Assembly: GCF_002176815.1 (NCBI RefSeq)
Contig: NZ_CP021648.1
Location: 2,612,001-2,676,000, forward strand
Direction of reading: 5' to 3'
Length of the DNA stretch: 64,000 nucleotides
Source: Acidovorax sp. T1
GTDB taxonomy: Bacteria; Pseudomonadota; Gammaproteobacteria; Burkholderiales; Burkholderiaceae_C
This document shows positions 54,081-62,265 of the stretch, one piece after another. Made by a program: the position numbers and the translations under genes. Every line of letters begins with the position of its first letter. Position 1 is the first letter of the stretch. The notes beneath the pieces are model-generated. The model had not been told where the DNA came from, did not search any database, and worked only from the letters and a program-made list of their open reading frames with translations.

Positions 54081-56414
54081 TCAGGACTGCACGCGCAAGG
54101 CGTACTGCGCGGGCAGGTGGATCAGGATATCGAAAGCCCGTTGGGTACTCGCAGTGGCTGCACGCAGCTGCAGGGCAACGTTGCCGCCATGCTCCGCAAC
54201 AAAGGCCTTGACCGCGTCCATGCCCACACCCCGGCCCGACACCGCAGTGACGGCGGCGGCGGTCGAAAAGCCTGGCTCAAAAATCAGCTGCACCAGCGCT
54301 TCATCGCTGGGCGCATCGTGGGGCTCCAGCAGCCCTGCCTGCTGCGCCTTGGCGCGGATGCGTTCGAGGTCGAGCCCCCGGCCGTCATCAGCAATGCGCA
54401 GCTGCAGGTGTTCCTCATTCAGCGCCATGTCGATGACGATGCTGCCAGCCGGCGGCTTGCCTGCGCTCACCCGGGTTGCAGCCCCTTCGATGCCATGGTC
54501 CATGGAGTTGCGCAGCAGGTGGGTGAACACGTCGCGCAGCATATCGGCCACCTGGTGGCGCAGAACGATGTCGGCATCGTTCACCTGCACCAGGGGCGGC
54601 TCCTTGTCCAGCTCCTGCGCCAGCGACGGCAGGGAGGCCAGCGGCCCGCTCAGCGCGTCAGACAGGCGCACGCCAACCCAGCCATGCAATGCATTCGCGG
54701 CCTGGGCCGTGGCGGTGCGCAGCGCGGCCACATCGTCGCTGCCGGCCGCGTCGCTGAGTGCGAGCGCCAGTGCCTCCACCTGCTCGCGCTCCATCGCCAC
54801 CATCTGGCCGTTGGCGGCAGGCGCACCCGCGCTCCGGTCGCGCAGCTTGACCTCGTTGACCATCTGGTAGATGGCCAGCATCTCGCGCACGCCGGCCAGG
54901 TCCGATTGGAGCGTGTCGGTTGCCCAGGCGGCAGGGTCTTGCCGCAGCTGGTCGTAGCGTTGCTCGGCCGCATGCACCACATCGGTCAGCTGCTGCAGAC
55001 CATAAGTGCGCGCATTGCCCTTGATGGTGTGCATGTTGCGGAACAGCTCGTCAATGGCCGCCGGGCGCGCAGCGGCGTTGGTGGCGGCCTGCCCGATGAG
55101 GCGCTCGTTGGCCTGCAGGAACGCCGTGGCGCCCGCGATGAAGGATTGGAACTTTTCCCGGTCCATGCCGAGGATCTGGCCGATGATCGCCAGTTCCTGC
55201 TGCTGGGCATGCGCGGCATGCGCGAGCTGGCGCAGCTCGGTGACGTCGCGAATGCACAGCATGAGCCGCTCGATGGTGCCACCCTCGCTGGTGATGGGCG
55301 ACCAGCCCAGCTCCCAGGTGCGCGTGCTGCCGTCGGGTTGTGGCCGAACGATCTCGCGGGGCAGCAGGTGGGCGTTGAAATCAAAATTCATCGCCTCCTC
55401 GCCGATGCACGCGCCGATGGCGGCCAGGGCCTGGTCCTTGGCATCCACCCCGAGATTCGACCCCGCAAAGACCACATCCGCCACGGTCTGGCCAGCAATG
55501 TCGCGCCGCTCCAGCAGCGCCGTCAGATGCTCGGAAAACTCGGGGTGAATCAGTCCACCAGACTGCAGCGTCAAAATGCCCTGCGGGATGTAGTGCAGCA
55601 TGGCCTGGATGTCCGCACTCTTTTGGCGCACCAGTTCGCTGCTTTGCTGGATCTTTTCGACCATGGTGTTGAAGGCCATGAGCGAGCGCCCGATCTCGTC
55701 CTGCCGGGTCACGGGCACGCGGTGCGTGAAATCCTGGCTGGTGGCAATGGCGGTCATCTTGGCTTCCATCTCGCCGATCGGGTGGATGATTTGCCGGTAC
55801 AGCAGATAGCCGATGAAGGCCAGGCCCAACACCGAAACCACCGTGACGACCGCCAGCGTGGCACTGGTGTCCTTGAGGTTCTGGTTGAGTGCCTCGATGG
55901 CCTCATCCTTGCTGCGGCGCTTTTCCAACTGCACCGCATCCAGCAACAGCCCTTGTTCGCGCAGGTACTGATCCACGGTGGCCGCCATGGTGGCTTCGGC
56001 CAGATCCTGCTGGCCCGCGCGCTTGAAGTTCGCAGTGTCGTCAATGGCCGCGAAATAGTTGCTCAGGCTGTCTTGTGCCTCTTTGATGATGCCGCGCTGC
56101 GCATGGCTGTCCGCTTGCTCGGACTGGTCCTGCAGCGCTTTGACCAGACTGGCTTTGCGCGAACTCAGCTCCTCATGGGCCCGCTGGGCGGCCTCCTTGT
56201 CGGGCGCCGCAACCATCGACAGGGTTGCGATCTGGATGTCTTTGAGCTGCCCCATCAACTCCACCGACTGGATGGTGCTGGGCACCACACCCTCGGTGAC
56301 GGACTTGACCTCGTGAGCCCCTTTCTGGGACTGGTAGAGCGCGTATCCGCCAATACCACCCAATGCGGCGAAGGTCAGGGCGATGAGAAAAACAATGCGT
56401 TGTCGTACGGTCAT
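54081..56414 (-). CDS. CheA-like membrane histidine kinase with HAMP, PAS and Hpt domains
   Basis: The 777-residue protein has TM1 at about 7-28, a helical external domain (30-185), TM2 at about 187-206, HAMP (207-260), PAS (about 275-395), an Hpt domain with phospho-acceptor H462 in MHTIKGNA, and a CheA-type ATPase: HLLRNSMDHGIEGA with N636, then ADDGRGLDLERI and SGRGVGMDAVK. The C terminus ends right after the ATPase, so the CheW-like regulatory domain of CheA is missing. It is a fusion of sensor and CheA-type kinase heading a run with MCP-like, CheX and CheY genes. The ATG at 56414 gives a proper TM1. Confidence 0.88.
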   Translation of the reverse strand: MTVRQRIVFLIALTFAALGGIGGYALYQSQKGAHEVKSVTEGVVPSTIQSVELMGQLKDIQIATLSMVAAPDKEAAQRAHEELSSRKASLVKALQDQSEQADSHAQRGIIKEAQDSLSNYFAAIDDTANFKRAGQQDLAEATMAATVDQYLREQGLLLDAVQLEKRRSKDEAIEALNQNLKDTSATLAVVTVVSVLGLAFIGYLLYRQIIHPIGEMEAKMTAIATSQDFTHRVPVTRQDEIGRSLMAFNTMVEKIQQSSELVRQKSADIQAMLHYIPQGILTLQSGGLIHPEFSEHLTALLERRDIAGQTVADVVFAGSNLGVDAKDQALAAIGACIGEEAMNFDFNAHLLPREIVRPQPDGSTRTWELGWSPITSEGGTIERLMLCIRDVTELRQLAHAAHAQQQELAIIGQILGMDREKFQSFIAGATAFLQANERLIGQAATNAAARPAAIDELFRNMHTIKGNARTYGLQQLTDVVHAAEQRYDQLRQDPAAWATDTLQSDLAGVREMLAIYQMVNEVKLRDRSAGAPAANGQMVAMEREQVEALALALSDAAGSDDVAALRTATAQAANALHGWVGVRLSDALSGPLASLPSLAQELDKEPPLVQVNDADIVLRHQVADMLRDVFTHLLRNSMDHGIEGAATRVSAGKPPAGSIVIDMALNEEHLQLRIADDGRGLDLERIRAKAQQAGLLEPHDAPSDEALVQLIFEPGFSTAAAVTAVSGRGVGMDAVKAFVAEHGGNVALQLRAATASTQRAFDILIHLPAQYALRVQS

Positions 56415-56554
56415 GAAGAAGAGACGACTTCGCCGCCTGTTACAAATAGATGCAATCATCGACTAATCGAGTTGCATTTTTATGACAACCGTATTAACCC
56501 GCAGGCGCCAGCAGCACAACAGCCGCCAAGCCGCCGGCATGCGGTAGGCAGCAC

Positions 56555-57085
56555 CTACTCCACCGTCAGTTCACCCATGGCCAGGTAGCGTTTGATGAGG
56601 TCAAAAAAACTGTCATAGAAGACATCGGAGGCAATGGTCTCGCTGCCCACCTTGATCAGGGCTTCATCGGTGGCCAGCAAGGGCAGCGACAACGAGCCCA
56701 CGCCGCCCACGCCCACACTGGCGGAGTTGTTGGTCTTCTTGAGGGAGTAGCGGTCTTGCAGGGCCGTCACAAAGCCCAGACTGACCTTGCCATTGGCGCT
56801 TTCGGGCACGCACACCACGCGGATCATCATCTGCAGGTGCGCGTCCGCCTCGGGCTGAAAGTTCTTTCGCCCCTCCACCATCTCGGCCACATGGTTGTTG
56901 ATGATGTAGCCCTGGCTCAGCAGCGCCCGGCGGGCGGCCTCGCAGGTTTGGGCCGGCGCGGCATCGAACAGGCGCGAATAGGTGGCCACAGAACCGAAAT
57001 TTTCCTGCGGCGAATACACCTTGGTGGGCGCGGCGCACCCGGCCAGCACGACCCCAACAGCCAACAGGCCAAGAACCAAACGCAT
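56555..57085 (-). CDS. DUF2242 family lipoprotein
   Basis: The 176-residue precursor has a lipoprotein signal ending in VLAGCAAP (Cys about residue 18) and a mature domain with ENFGSVATYSRLFDAAPAQT, EMVEGRKNFQPEADAHLQ and TIASDVFYDSFFDLI, which matches DUF2242, an envelope family of unknown role. The ATG at 57085 gives the lipoprotein signal; the frame is open 24 codons further upstream. Confidence 0.78.
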   Translation of the reverse strand: MRLVLGLLAVGVVLAGCAAPTKVYSPQENFGSVATYSRLFDAAPAQTCEAARRALLSQGYIINNHVAEMVEGRKNFQPEADAHLQMMIRVVCVPESANGKVSLGFVTALQDRYSLKKTNNSASVGVGGVGSLSLPLLATDEALIKVGSETIASDVFYDSFFDLIKRYLAMGELTVE

Positions 57086-57323
57086 AGCACCACGCCCGGC
57101 AGGCGCGGGGGTGGCGGTGTGAAAAAAAATACGCTGGGGCATCCAGGAAAAGCTCAAAACCGGGTACTCCTTGGGGTAGCAATTTTCGCGGGCATTGCAA
57201 GATCATGCCACCCAGTCTCTGACAGCAAAGCCAGTGGCCGGTTCCCCGGAACTTTCCGCGTTGGCCAAGGGCATCGCACAATGGCGCCTTCGCCCGAAGG
57301 CGGGCTTGAGACAAAGGTTTTCC

Positions 57324-58244
57324 ATGAAGATTGCCGTGATGGGCGCGGGTGCCGTGGGCTGCTACTACGGCGGCATGCTGGCGCGCGCAGGCCACGAGGT
57401 CACATTGATAGCCCGCGCGCACCATGCCCAGGCCATCAATGCCCACGGACTGCTGCTCGAAACGCAGGCATTCACGCAGCGCTTGCGCATGGCGGCCAGC
57501 ACCGATGCCAGCGCGGTGCGTGGCGCGCAATGGGTGCTGTTTTGCGTCAAATCCACCGACACCGAAAGCGCAGGCCGCGCGCTGGCCCCACACCTGGCCG
57601 AGGACGCCGTGGTGCTGAGCCTGCAAAACGGCGTGGACAACGCCGAGCGCCTGCAGGCAGTGATGGGCCGCCCCGTCATCCCGGCCGTGGTGTACGTGGC
57701 CACCGAAATGGCCGGACCGGGCCATGTGCGGCACCACGGGCGCGGCGAGTTGGTGATGGCACCCGCACCCGCCAGCACAGACATCGCAGCCACCCTGGGC
57801 GCGGCGGGCGTGCCGGTGCAGGTGTCCGACAACGTGGCCGGCGCGCTGTGGGCCAAGCTGGTGCTCAACTGCGCCTACAACGCCTTGTCGGCCATCACCC
57901 GGCTGCCCTATGGCGAGATCATGCACAGCCCCGGCCTGGCCGTGCCCCAGGTAATGCAGGACATCGTGCACGAATGCCAGCGGGTGGCGCAGGCCAGCGG
58001 CATCGCGCTGCCGGCCGACACCCTGGACGCCGTGCTGCGGCTGGCGGCCACCATGCCCGCGCAAATGTCGTCCACCGCACAAGACCTGGCGCGCGGCAGG
58101 CGCAGCGAGATCGACCACCTCAATGGCTTCATCGTGCGCCAGGGCGAGGCGCTGGGCATTGCCACGCCCGCCAACCGGCTGCTGCACACGCTGGTGCGGC
58201 TGCTGGAAAAAGGCCTGCCCGCACAGCAAGGCGGTGCCGCATGA
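57324..58244 (+). CDS. panE: 2-dehydropantoate 2-reductase
   Basis: PanE reduces ketopantoate to pantoate with NADPH in coenzyme A synthesis. The 306-residue enzyme has the Rossmann motif GAGAVGCYYGGMLARAGHEV at the N terminus, VKSTDT near 75, the catalytic Lys in LWAKLVLNCAYNALSAI near 175, and RSEIDHLNGF with the Glu/Asp ligand near 255. Its stop overlaps the VanZ-like gene (ATGA). Paralogues of the family can act on other 2-keto acids. Confidence 0.9.
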   Translation: MKIAVMGAGAVGCYYGGMLARAGHEVTLIARAHHAQAINAHGLLLETQAFTQRLRMAASTDASAVRGAQWVLFCVKSTDTESAGRALAPHLAEDAVVLSLQNGVDNAERLQAVMGRPVIPAVVYVATEMAGPGHVRHHGRGELVMAPAPASTDIAATLGAAGVPVQVSDNVAGALWAKLVLNCAYNALSAITRLPYGEIMHSPGLAVPQVMQDIVHECQRVAQASGIALPADTLDAVLRLAATMPAQMSSTAQDLARGRRSEIDHLNGFIVRQGEALGIATPANRLLHTLVRLLEKGLPAQQGGAA

Positions 58245-58648
58245 GTGCCGCCGTGCGCATGCTGCTGCGGCAACACCGCGCGCTGGCGTGGGCGTTCTGG
58301 GCCTTGCTGCTGTGCGTGGCGGTGCTGTCGCTGATGCCCACCGCCTATCTGCCGGCACAGGTGTTCAACCTGTGGGACAAAGCCCAGCATGCACTGGCCT
58401 TCACCGCGCTGGCCACACTGGGCCTGCTGGCCTATCCCCGCCAGCCCTGGCGCGTGGCCATCGGGCTGCTGGCTTTTGGCGGAGCCATCGAACTGGCGCA
58501 GGCCGCCACCGGCTGGCGCTATGGCGAATGGAGCGACTGGCTGGCCGATGCCGTGGGCCTGGCGGCGGGAAGCGCCCTGGCCGCGCACCCACGGCGCCTG
58601 ATGGACGAGCCAGCCCAGCCGGCGGCGCAGGCATCGACACCACGATAA
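58241..58648 (+). CDS. VanZ-like membrane protein
   Basis: The 135-residue protein has four hydrophobic segments (about 12-32, 45-62, 68-86 and 100-118) with DKAQHALAFTALATLGL and ELAQAATGWRYGEWSDWLAD, the conserved VanZ-family residues (D/K near the first loop, E and R in the third helix). VanZ gives low-level teicoplanin resistance in enterococci; proteobacterial relatives are of unknown function. It overlaps panE by four bases and its end runs up to the hexanucleotide repeat. Confidence 0.85.
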   Translation: MSAAVRMLLRQHRALAWAFWALLLCVAVLSLMPTAYLPAQVFNLWDKAQHALAFTALATLGLLAYPRQPWRVAIGLLAFGGAIELAQAATGWRYGEWSDWLADAVGLAAGSALAAHPRRLMDEPAQPAAQASTPR

Positions 58649-58660
58649 CGCACCATCCAC

Positions 58661-58744
58661 CGCACCCGCACCCGTTCCCGTTCCCGTTCCCGTTCCCGTT
58701 CCCGTTCCCGTTCCCGTTCCCGTGCCCGTTCCCGTGCCCGTGCC
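58661..58744 (+). repeat. hexanucleotide tandem repeat (CGTTCC)n
   Basis: There are eight perfect CGTTCC units (58673-58720) with two CGCACC units before and four CGTGCC/CGTTCC units after, 14 in all. One frame reads Val-Pro repeats and continues into the thermonuclease-like gene. Copy-number change would alter the N terminus in steps of two residues, without frameshift. Confidence 0.9.
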
Positions 58745-59174
58745 TGTCTCTGCCCTGCTCTGCCTGGTCGTCGCCATCAGCGACGGCGACACCCTGACCG
58801 CCCGCTGCGGCACACCCGGCGCCTACCAGCCAATGAAAGTGCGCATCGCGGCCATCGACGCGCCCGAGCGCAAGCAGGCCTTTGGCCAGCGGGCGCAGCA
58901 GCATCTGGCGCAGCTGTGTTTCAAGCAGCGCGCCACGCTGCACGCGATGGACGAAGACCACTACGGCCGCACCGTAGCCAACGTGCGCTGCGGCACCACC
59001 GACGTGGCCGCAGCGCAGGTCAGCGCAGGCCTGGCGTGGGTCTACACACCCTATGCCAGCGAGCACCCGCACTTGGTGCGATTGCAGCAGCAGGCCCGTA
59101 CCAGCGGCAAAGGGCTGTGGGCACAGCCCCGCCCGCTGGCGCCGTGGAGCTATCGGCAGCGGTACCAGCGCTGA
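58722..59174 (+). CDS. thermonuclease (SNase)-family protein, start within the hexanucleotide repeat
   Basis: The 150-residue frame carries a staphylococcal-nuclease-like domain: ISDGDTLTARCG, VRIAAIDAPERKQAFGQRAQ, EDHYGRTVANVRCG and ASTGKGLW-like (SGKGLWAQP). The catalytic Asp, Arg and Glu positions appear kept. A short hydrophobic stretch (VSALLCLVVAIS) after the repeat suggests export. The true start is unclear: GTG codons occur at 58722, 58734 and 58740, all in the repeat or just after it, and no ATG is in frame close upstream. The repeat appears to supply the start codon and Val-Pro N terminus. Confidence 0.8.
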   Translation: MPVPVPVPVSALLCLVVAISDGDTLTARCGTPGAYQPMKVRIAAIDAPERKQAFGQRAQQHLAQLCFKQRATLHAMDEDHYGRTVANVRCGTTDVAAAQVSAGLAWVYTPYASEHPHLVRLQQQARTSGKGLWAQPRPLAPWSYRQRYQR

Positions 59175-59203
59175 GAGGCTGAGAGTCTTTCATCCATGCC
59201 CGC
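59173..59203 (-). repeat. 31-bp dispersed repeat, copy B
   Basis: It is the reverse complement of 14519-14549 with one mismatch in 31 bases. It begins directly at the stop codon of the thermonuclease-like gene. Confidence 0.7.
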
Positions 59204-59385
59204 CTTGCACGCCAAAACACACCGGCTCGTCGTTGCAAATACTCGCCATAGCCCGAGCTATGGCTGTGTTTTGCGCCTAGACCCGGCGCGTTTTGACGCG
59301 CCTTTCGGGCACGGCCGAAAAACGCTCAGCCTCTGAGCCCACTTCGCAAGGCCTTGGGAGCGACAACTCCGCGCCCCGGCGCGAT
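59204..59385. terminator. hairpin-rich convergent intergenic region
   Basis: CAAAACACA and TGTGTTTTG form outer arms around the perfect inner hairpin CCATAGC-ccga-GCTATGG (59245-59265 region). A second stem GGCGCG-ttttga-CGCGCC (59285-59302) follows. The gap separates convergent genes, so these may end transcription from both sides. The first element has the look of a dispersed extragenic repeat. Confidence 0.5.
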
Positions 59386-60321
59386 TCAGTCGGCGGCTGC
59401 AGGCTGGGCGTTGAAAACACCGCTGAGCAGTTCGGTGAGCCGCTCGGCCCCCATCTTGAAACCGCAGGCCTGCGCGTGGCCGCCGCCGCCCATGCTTTCG
59501 GCCAGCGCGATGCAATCAAAGTTGCGCTGCGCGCGCAGGCCCACCTTCACGCCCTTGGCGCCCGCGCTCCACATCAGCGCGAAGGTGCCGGTTTTGGCGG
59601 ACAGCAGGTCGCCCACCAGGCTGTGGAACATGCCCGGCGCGTTCACCATCAGGCCCTCGATGCCGTTGAACACCAGGGGCTGCGCGCCTTCGGCAATGTC
59701 GGCCGCCAGCTTGCGGTATTTTTCGTCCATCGCCGCGCCGCGCGCCATGAACTGCGTGAGCTGCTCGGGCATGAAGGCGGCGATCTCCTGCCAGCGTGCA
59801 AACTCCTGGGGCTCCATGTCGAGGGCCGACAAAAAGCCCGCGCTCTCGGGGAACTCCCATTTCCAGATGTCGCGGTCCTCGATGTATTTCAGCAGTTCCG
59901 GCACGGGCTGCCCGGGGTGGAAGAACTCCCACGCCAGGCGCGCGCCCGACTTGTCCATGTCAAAGTGCACCACGCCGCAGCGGCAGGCAAAGCCGGTGAG
60001 CTTTTCGGCGGCGCTTTTGTGGTGGTCCAGCATCACCAGCTTGGCGGCACGCTCTTCGATGGCACACAGGATCTCGGCCGAGAACGAAAAATCCAGGATG
60101 TAAACCGCGCGGCCCTGCAAGGCCGGCAGGTCATCCACCGACTGGATTTCGCCATGGTCCAGCCCCCGGAACTCGGCGGCATCGCCGTAATACAGCCACG
60201 CGGCCAGCGCGGCGCCAAAGCCGTCGGGGCAGTTGCGCCCGTGGTACAGAATCAGCGGCGCGGGGTCGTTCTTGTCGGGTGCAACCAGCAGTTGCAGCGG
60301 GAGGATGGTTTTCTTCGTCAT
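59386..60321 (-). CDS. DHH-family phosphoesterase
   Basis: The 311-residue cytoplasmic protein has the DHH motif in VMLDHHKSA near residue 90, an N-terminal HGRNCPDG that supplies further metal ligands, YIEDRDIWKW in the middle and the DHHA1-type glycine motif GGGGHAQACGF near the C terminus. Relatives cut short oligonucleotides or cyclic dinucleotides, or act as RecJ-like nucleases; no substrate can be assigned here. The ATG at 60321 gives the usual start. Confidence 0.88.
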   Translation of the reverse strand: MTKKTILPLQLLVAPDKNDPAPLILYHGRNCPDGFGAALAAWLYYGDAAEFRGLDHGEIQSVDDLPALQGRAVYILDFSFSAEILCAIEERAAKLVMLDHHKSAAEKLTGFACRCGVVHFDMDKSGARLAWEFFHPGQPVPELLKYIEDRDIWKWEFPESAGFLSALDMEPQEFARWQEIAAFMPEQLTQFMARGAAMDEKYRKLAADIAEGAQPLVFNGIEGLMVNAPGMFHSLVGDLLSAKTGTFALMWSAGAKGVKVGLRAQRNFDCIALAESMGGGGHAQACGFKMGAERLTELLSGVFNAQPAAAD

Positions 60322-60465
60322 GGCCCCGATTGTCGCGCGCACAGCCCCCTGCTACCGGCACGGGGGCAACCCATCGTGGCCCGTGTGCAAGCCATCCCTT
60401 ACTGCACAATGCGCGCCTGCCGTGCTGCATTGCAGCTTCGCCCCGCAGCCCCTGCACCCACGCCC

Positions 60466-61260
60466 ATGCCCCCTTTGCACATCCTCTGGCGCGACGAGCA
60501 CCTCGTGGCGGTTTACAAGCCCGCCGGCTGGCTGGTGCACCGCACAGGCCTGGATGCGGGCGAAACGCGCTTTGTGATGCAAACCCTGCGCGATCAACTG
60601 GACCAGCATGTGTACCCCGTGCACCGGCTCGACAAAGGCACCTGCGGCGTGCTGGTGATGGCGCTGCACAGCGCTGCGGCGCGCGCGCTGTCGCAGGCCT
60701 TCGAGCACGGGGCGACGCACAAACGCTACCTGGCCATGGTGCGCGGCTGGGCGCCTGAATCCATCGACGTGGACCACGCCCTCAAGCCCGACGATGCCCC
60801 CGCCGATGCCGCTGTGCAAAACGCCCACACGCGCTTTCGCCGCCTGGCGCAGCTCACGCTGCCTGAAGCCAGTGACGCGCGCTTTGCCAGCACGCGCGTG
60901 TCGCTGGTGGAGGCCTGGCCCACCACCGGGCGGCGCCACCAGATCCGCCGCCACCTCAAGCACCTGGCGCACCCCATCATCGGCGACGCCACCCACGGCA
61001 AAGGGCCGCTGAACCGCTGGTGGGCCGAGCGCCTGGGCCAGCAAAGGCTGTGGCTGCACGCCTGGCAGCTGGTGGTGCCGCACCCGGTGACGGGCGTTGC
61101 GCTGGCGCTGGACAGCGGCTTGCAGTGGCCCGCGTGGAACACCCCCAGCCCCACTGCCGCGAATGCCATGCAAGAAGACAACGGCGCGCAGGCCCCCACG
61201 GCAGACTGGCAACGGCTGCTGGCAGGGCTGCCTTGGCAAGCCTCGCCCGATGCACGCTAG
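60466..61260 (+). CDS. truC: tRNA pseudouridine(65) synthase (RluA family)
   Basis: The 264-residue enzyme has VAVYKPAGWLVHRTG near 12-26, the catalytic Asp in HRLDKGTCGVLVMAL near 55, and TGRRHQIRRHLKHLAHPIIGD, the set seen in TruC, which modifies U65 of tRNAs. No S4 domain is present. The last 40 residues (after about 220) are variable. The ATG at 60466 fits the family start MPPLHILWRDEHLVA. Confidence 0.9.
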   Translation: MPPLHILWRDEHLVAVYKPAGWLVHRTGLDAGETRFVMQTLRDQLDQHVYPVHRLDKGTCGVLVMALHSAAARALSQAFEHGATHKRYLAMVRGWAPESIDVDHALKPDDAPADAAVQNAHTRFRRLAQLTLPEASDARFASTRVSLVEAWPTTGRRHQIRRHLKHLAHPIIGDATHGKGPLNRWWAERLGQQRLWLHAWQLVVPHPVTGVALALDSGLQWPAWNTPSPTAANAMQEDNGAQAPTADWQRLLAGLPWQASPDAR

Positions 61261-61305
61261 CCGGGCTCGGCCAGTTGCACGATGCCAACCCGGAGCGCCG
61301 CAGCA

Positions 61306-61365
61306 ACAACTATGTTTTTCATAGCACTTAACGCTTTATCATCAAGCGCTAGAAGCCGATTTGAT
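61306..61365 (+). repeat. dispersed intergenic repeat (GCGCTTATCC type)
   Basis: AACTATGTTTTTCATAGC is followed by CGCTTTATCATCAAGCGC and TAGAAGCCGATTTG. It lies just upstream of the DUF924 gene. Confidence 0.85.
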
Positions 61366-61380
61366 ACATAACCCATTGCC

Positions 61381-61920
61381 ATGCAAGCCGAAGACATCCT
61401 TCATTTCTGGTTCGACGAACTCTCGCCCGCGCAGCACTTTGCCCAGGAAGACGCGATCGACGCCATGATCCGCGTGCGCTTTGGCGCCACCTGGCAGGCG
61501 GCGCAGCGCTGCGAGCTGTGGGGGTGGCGCGCAACGCCGCAGGGCCGCCTGGCCGAGATCGTGGTGCTCGACCAGTTCTCGCGCAACATCCATCGCGGCA
61601 CGCCGCTGGCGTTTGCGCAGGATGCCCAGGCCCTGGTGCTGGCCCAGGAGCTGGTGGCCGCTCGCCTCGATGCCGCCCTGCCCCCGGCGCAGCGGGCCTT
61701 TGCCTACCTGCCCTACATGCACAGCGAATCCGCCGCCATCCACGCCCAGGCCATGGTGCTGTTTGACCAGCCGGGGCTGGAGAACAACCTGCGCTTTGAG
61801 GTGCTGCACCGCGACATCATTGCGCGGTTTGGCCGCTATCCACACCGCAATGCCACACTGGGGCGCGTGTCCACGCCCGGCGAGCTGGCGTTTCTGGCCC
61901 AGCCGGGCTCATCCTTCTGA
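61381..61920 (+). CDS. DUF924 family protein
   Basis: The 179-residue helical protein starts ILHFWFDELSPAQHF and contains LAEIVVLDQFSRNIHRGTPL, YLPYMHSESAAIHAQA and HRDIIARFGRYPHRN, the conserved blocks of DUF924, a TPR-like family with no assigned function. It starts 15 bases after a dispersed repeat and is followed by a GC-rich hairpin. Confidence 0.9.
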   Translation: MQAEDILHFWFDELSPAQHFAQEDAIDAMIRVRFGATWQAAQRCELWGWRATPQGRLAEIVVLDQFSRNIHRGTPLAFAQDAQALVLAQELVAARLDAALPPAQRAFAYLPYMHSESAAIHAQAMVLFDQPGLENNLRFEVLHRDIIARFGRYPHRNATLGRVSTPGELAFLAQPGSSF

Positions 61921-61921
61921 A

Positions 61922-61937
61922 GCCCCGGCTGCGGGGC
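61922..61937 (+). terminator. GC-rich hairpin after the DUF924 gene
   Basis: GCCCCG and CGGGGC are perfect 6-bp arms around GCTG, starting directly after the stop codon. There is no T-tract, so termination strength is unsure. Confidence 0.4.
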
Positions 61938-62055
61938 CTCACAGGGGCCGCGCAAGGCAACCCGCCGCGCGGCCCACGCTGGGCGAACCGGCCCGGTTTG
62001 TGACGTACCATCCCACCCCGAGTGGTCCCATCCCGAGACCCACACAGGAGGATCT

Positions 62056-62199
62056 ATGGCAAAAGGACAAATGCACAACAACAAGATGGCGAAAAAGCCC
62101 AAGAAAGACACATCGCCCCCCAAGGAAGGCCACGGCTCTGACCGCCCCATGCCGCCCATGACCACGGTGATCCCGCGCGGCAAGGACAAGAACAAATAA
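62056..62199 (+). CDS. small Lys-rich protein
   Basis: The 47-residue protein MAKGQMHNNKMAKKPKKDT... is basic and Pro/Lys-rich, and ends in IPRGKDKNK. A very strong AGGAGG site lies 5 bases before the ATG, which speaks for real expression. Short proteins of this kind are widespread in Comamonadaceae with unknown role. It could bind nucleic acid, but that is a guess. Confidence 0.75.
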   Translation: MAKGQMHNNKMAKKPKKDTSPPKEGHGSDRPMPPMTTVIPRGKDKNK

Positions 62200-62265
62200 G
62201 CGACAGTATTTTGCGATGGGGCGAGAAAAATTGAGCCCCCACAGAGCCGGGCCCATCGGCAAAAC

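Noticed and set aside
54117..56588. 823-codon open frame opposite the CheA-like kinase
   Set aside because: Composition is that of a shadow frame, while the minus strand encodes clear HAMP, Hpt and ATPase motifs.
58661..58744. CRISPR-like array
   Set aside because: The 6-bp units are contiguous without spacers and no cas gene is near.
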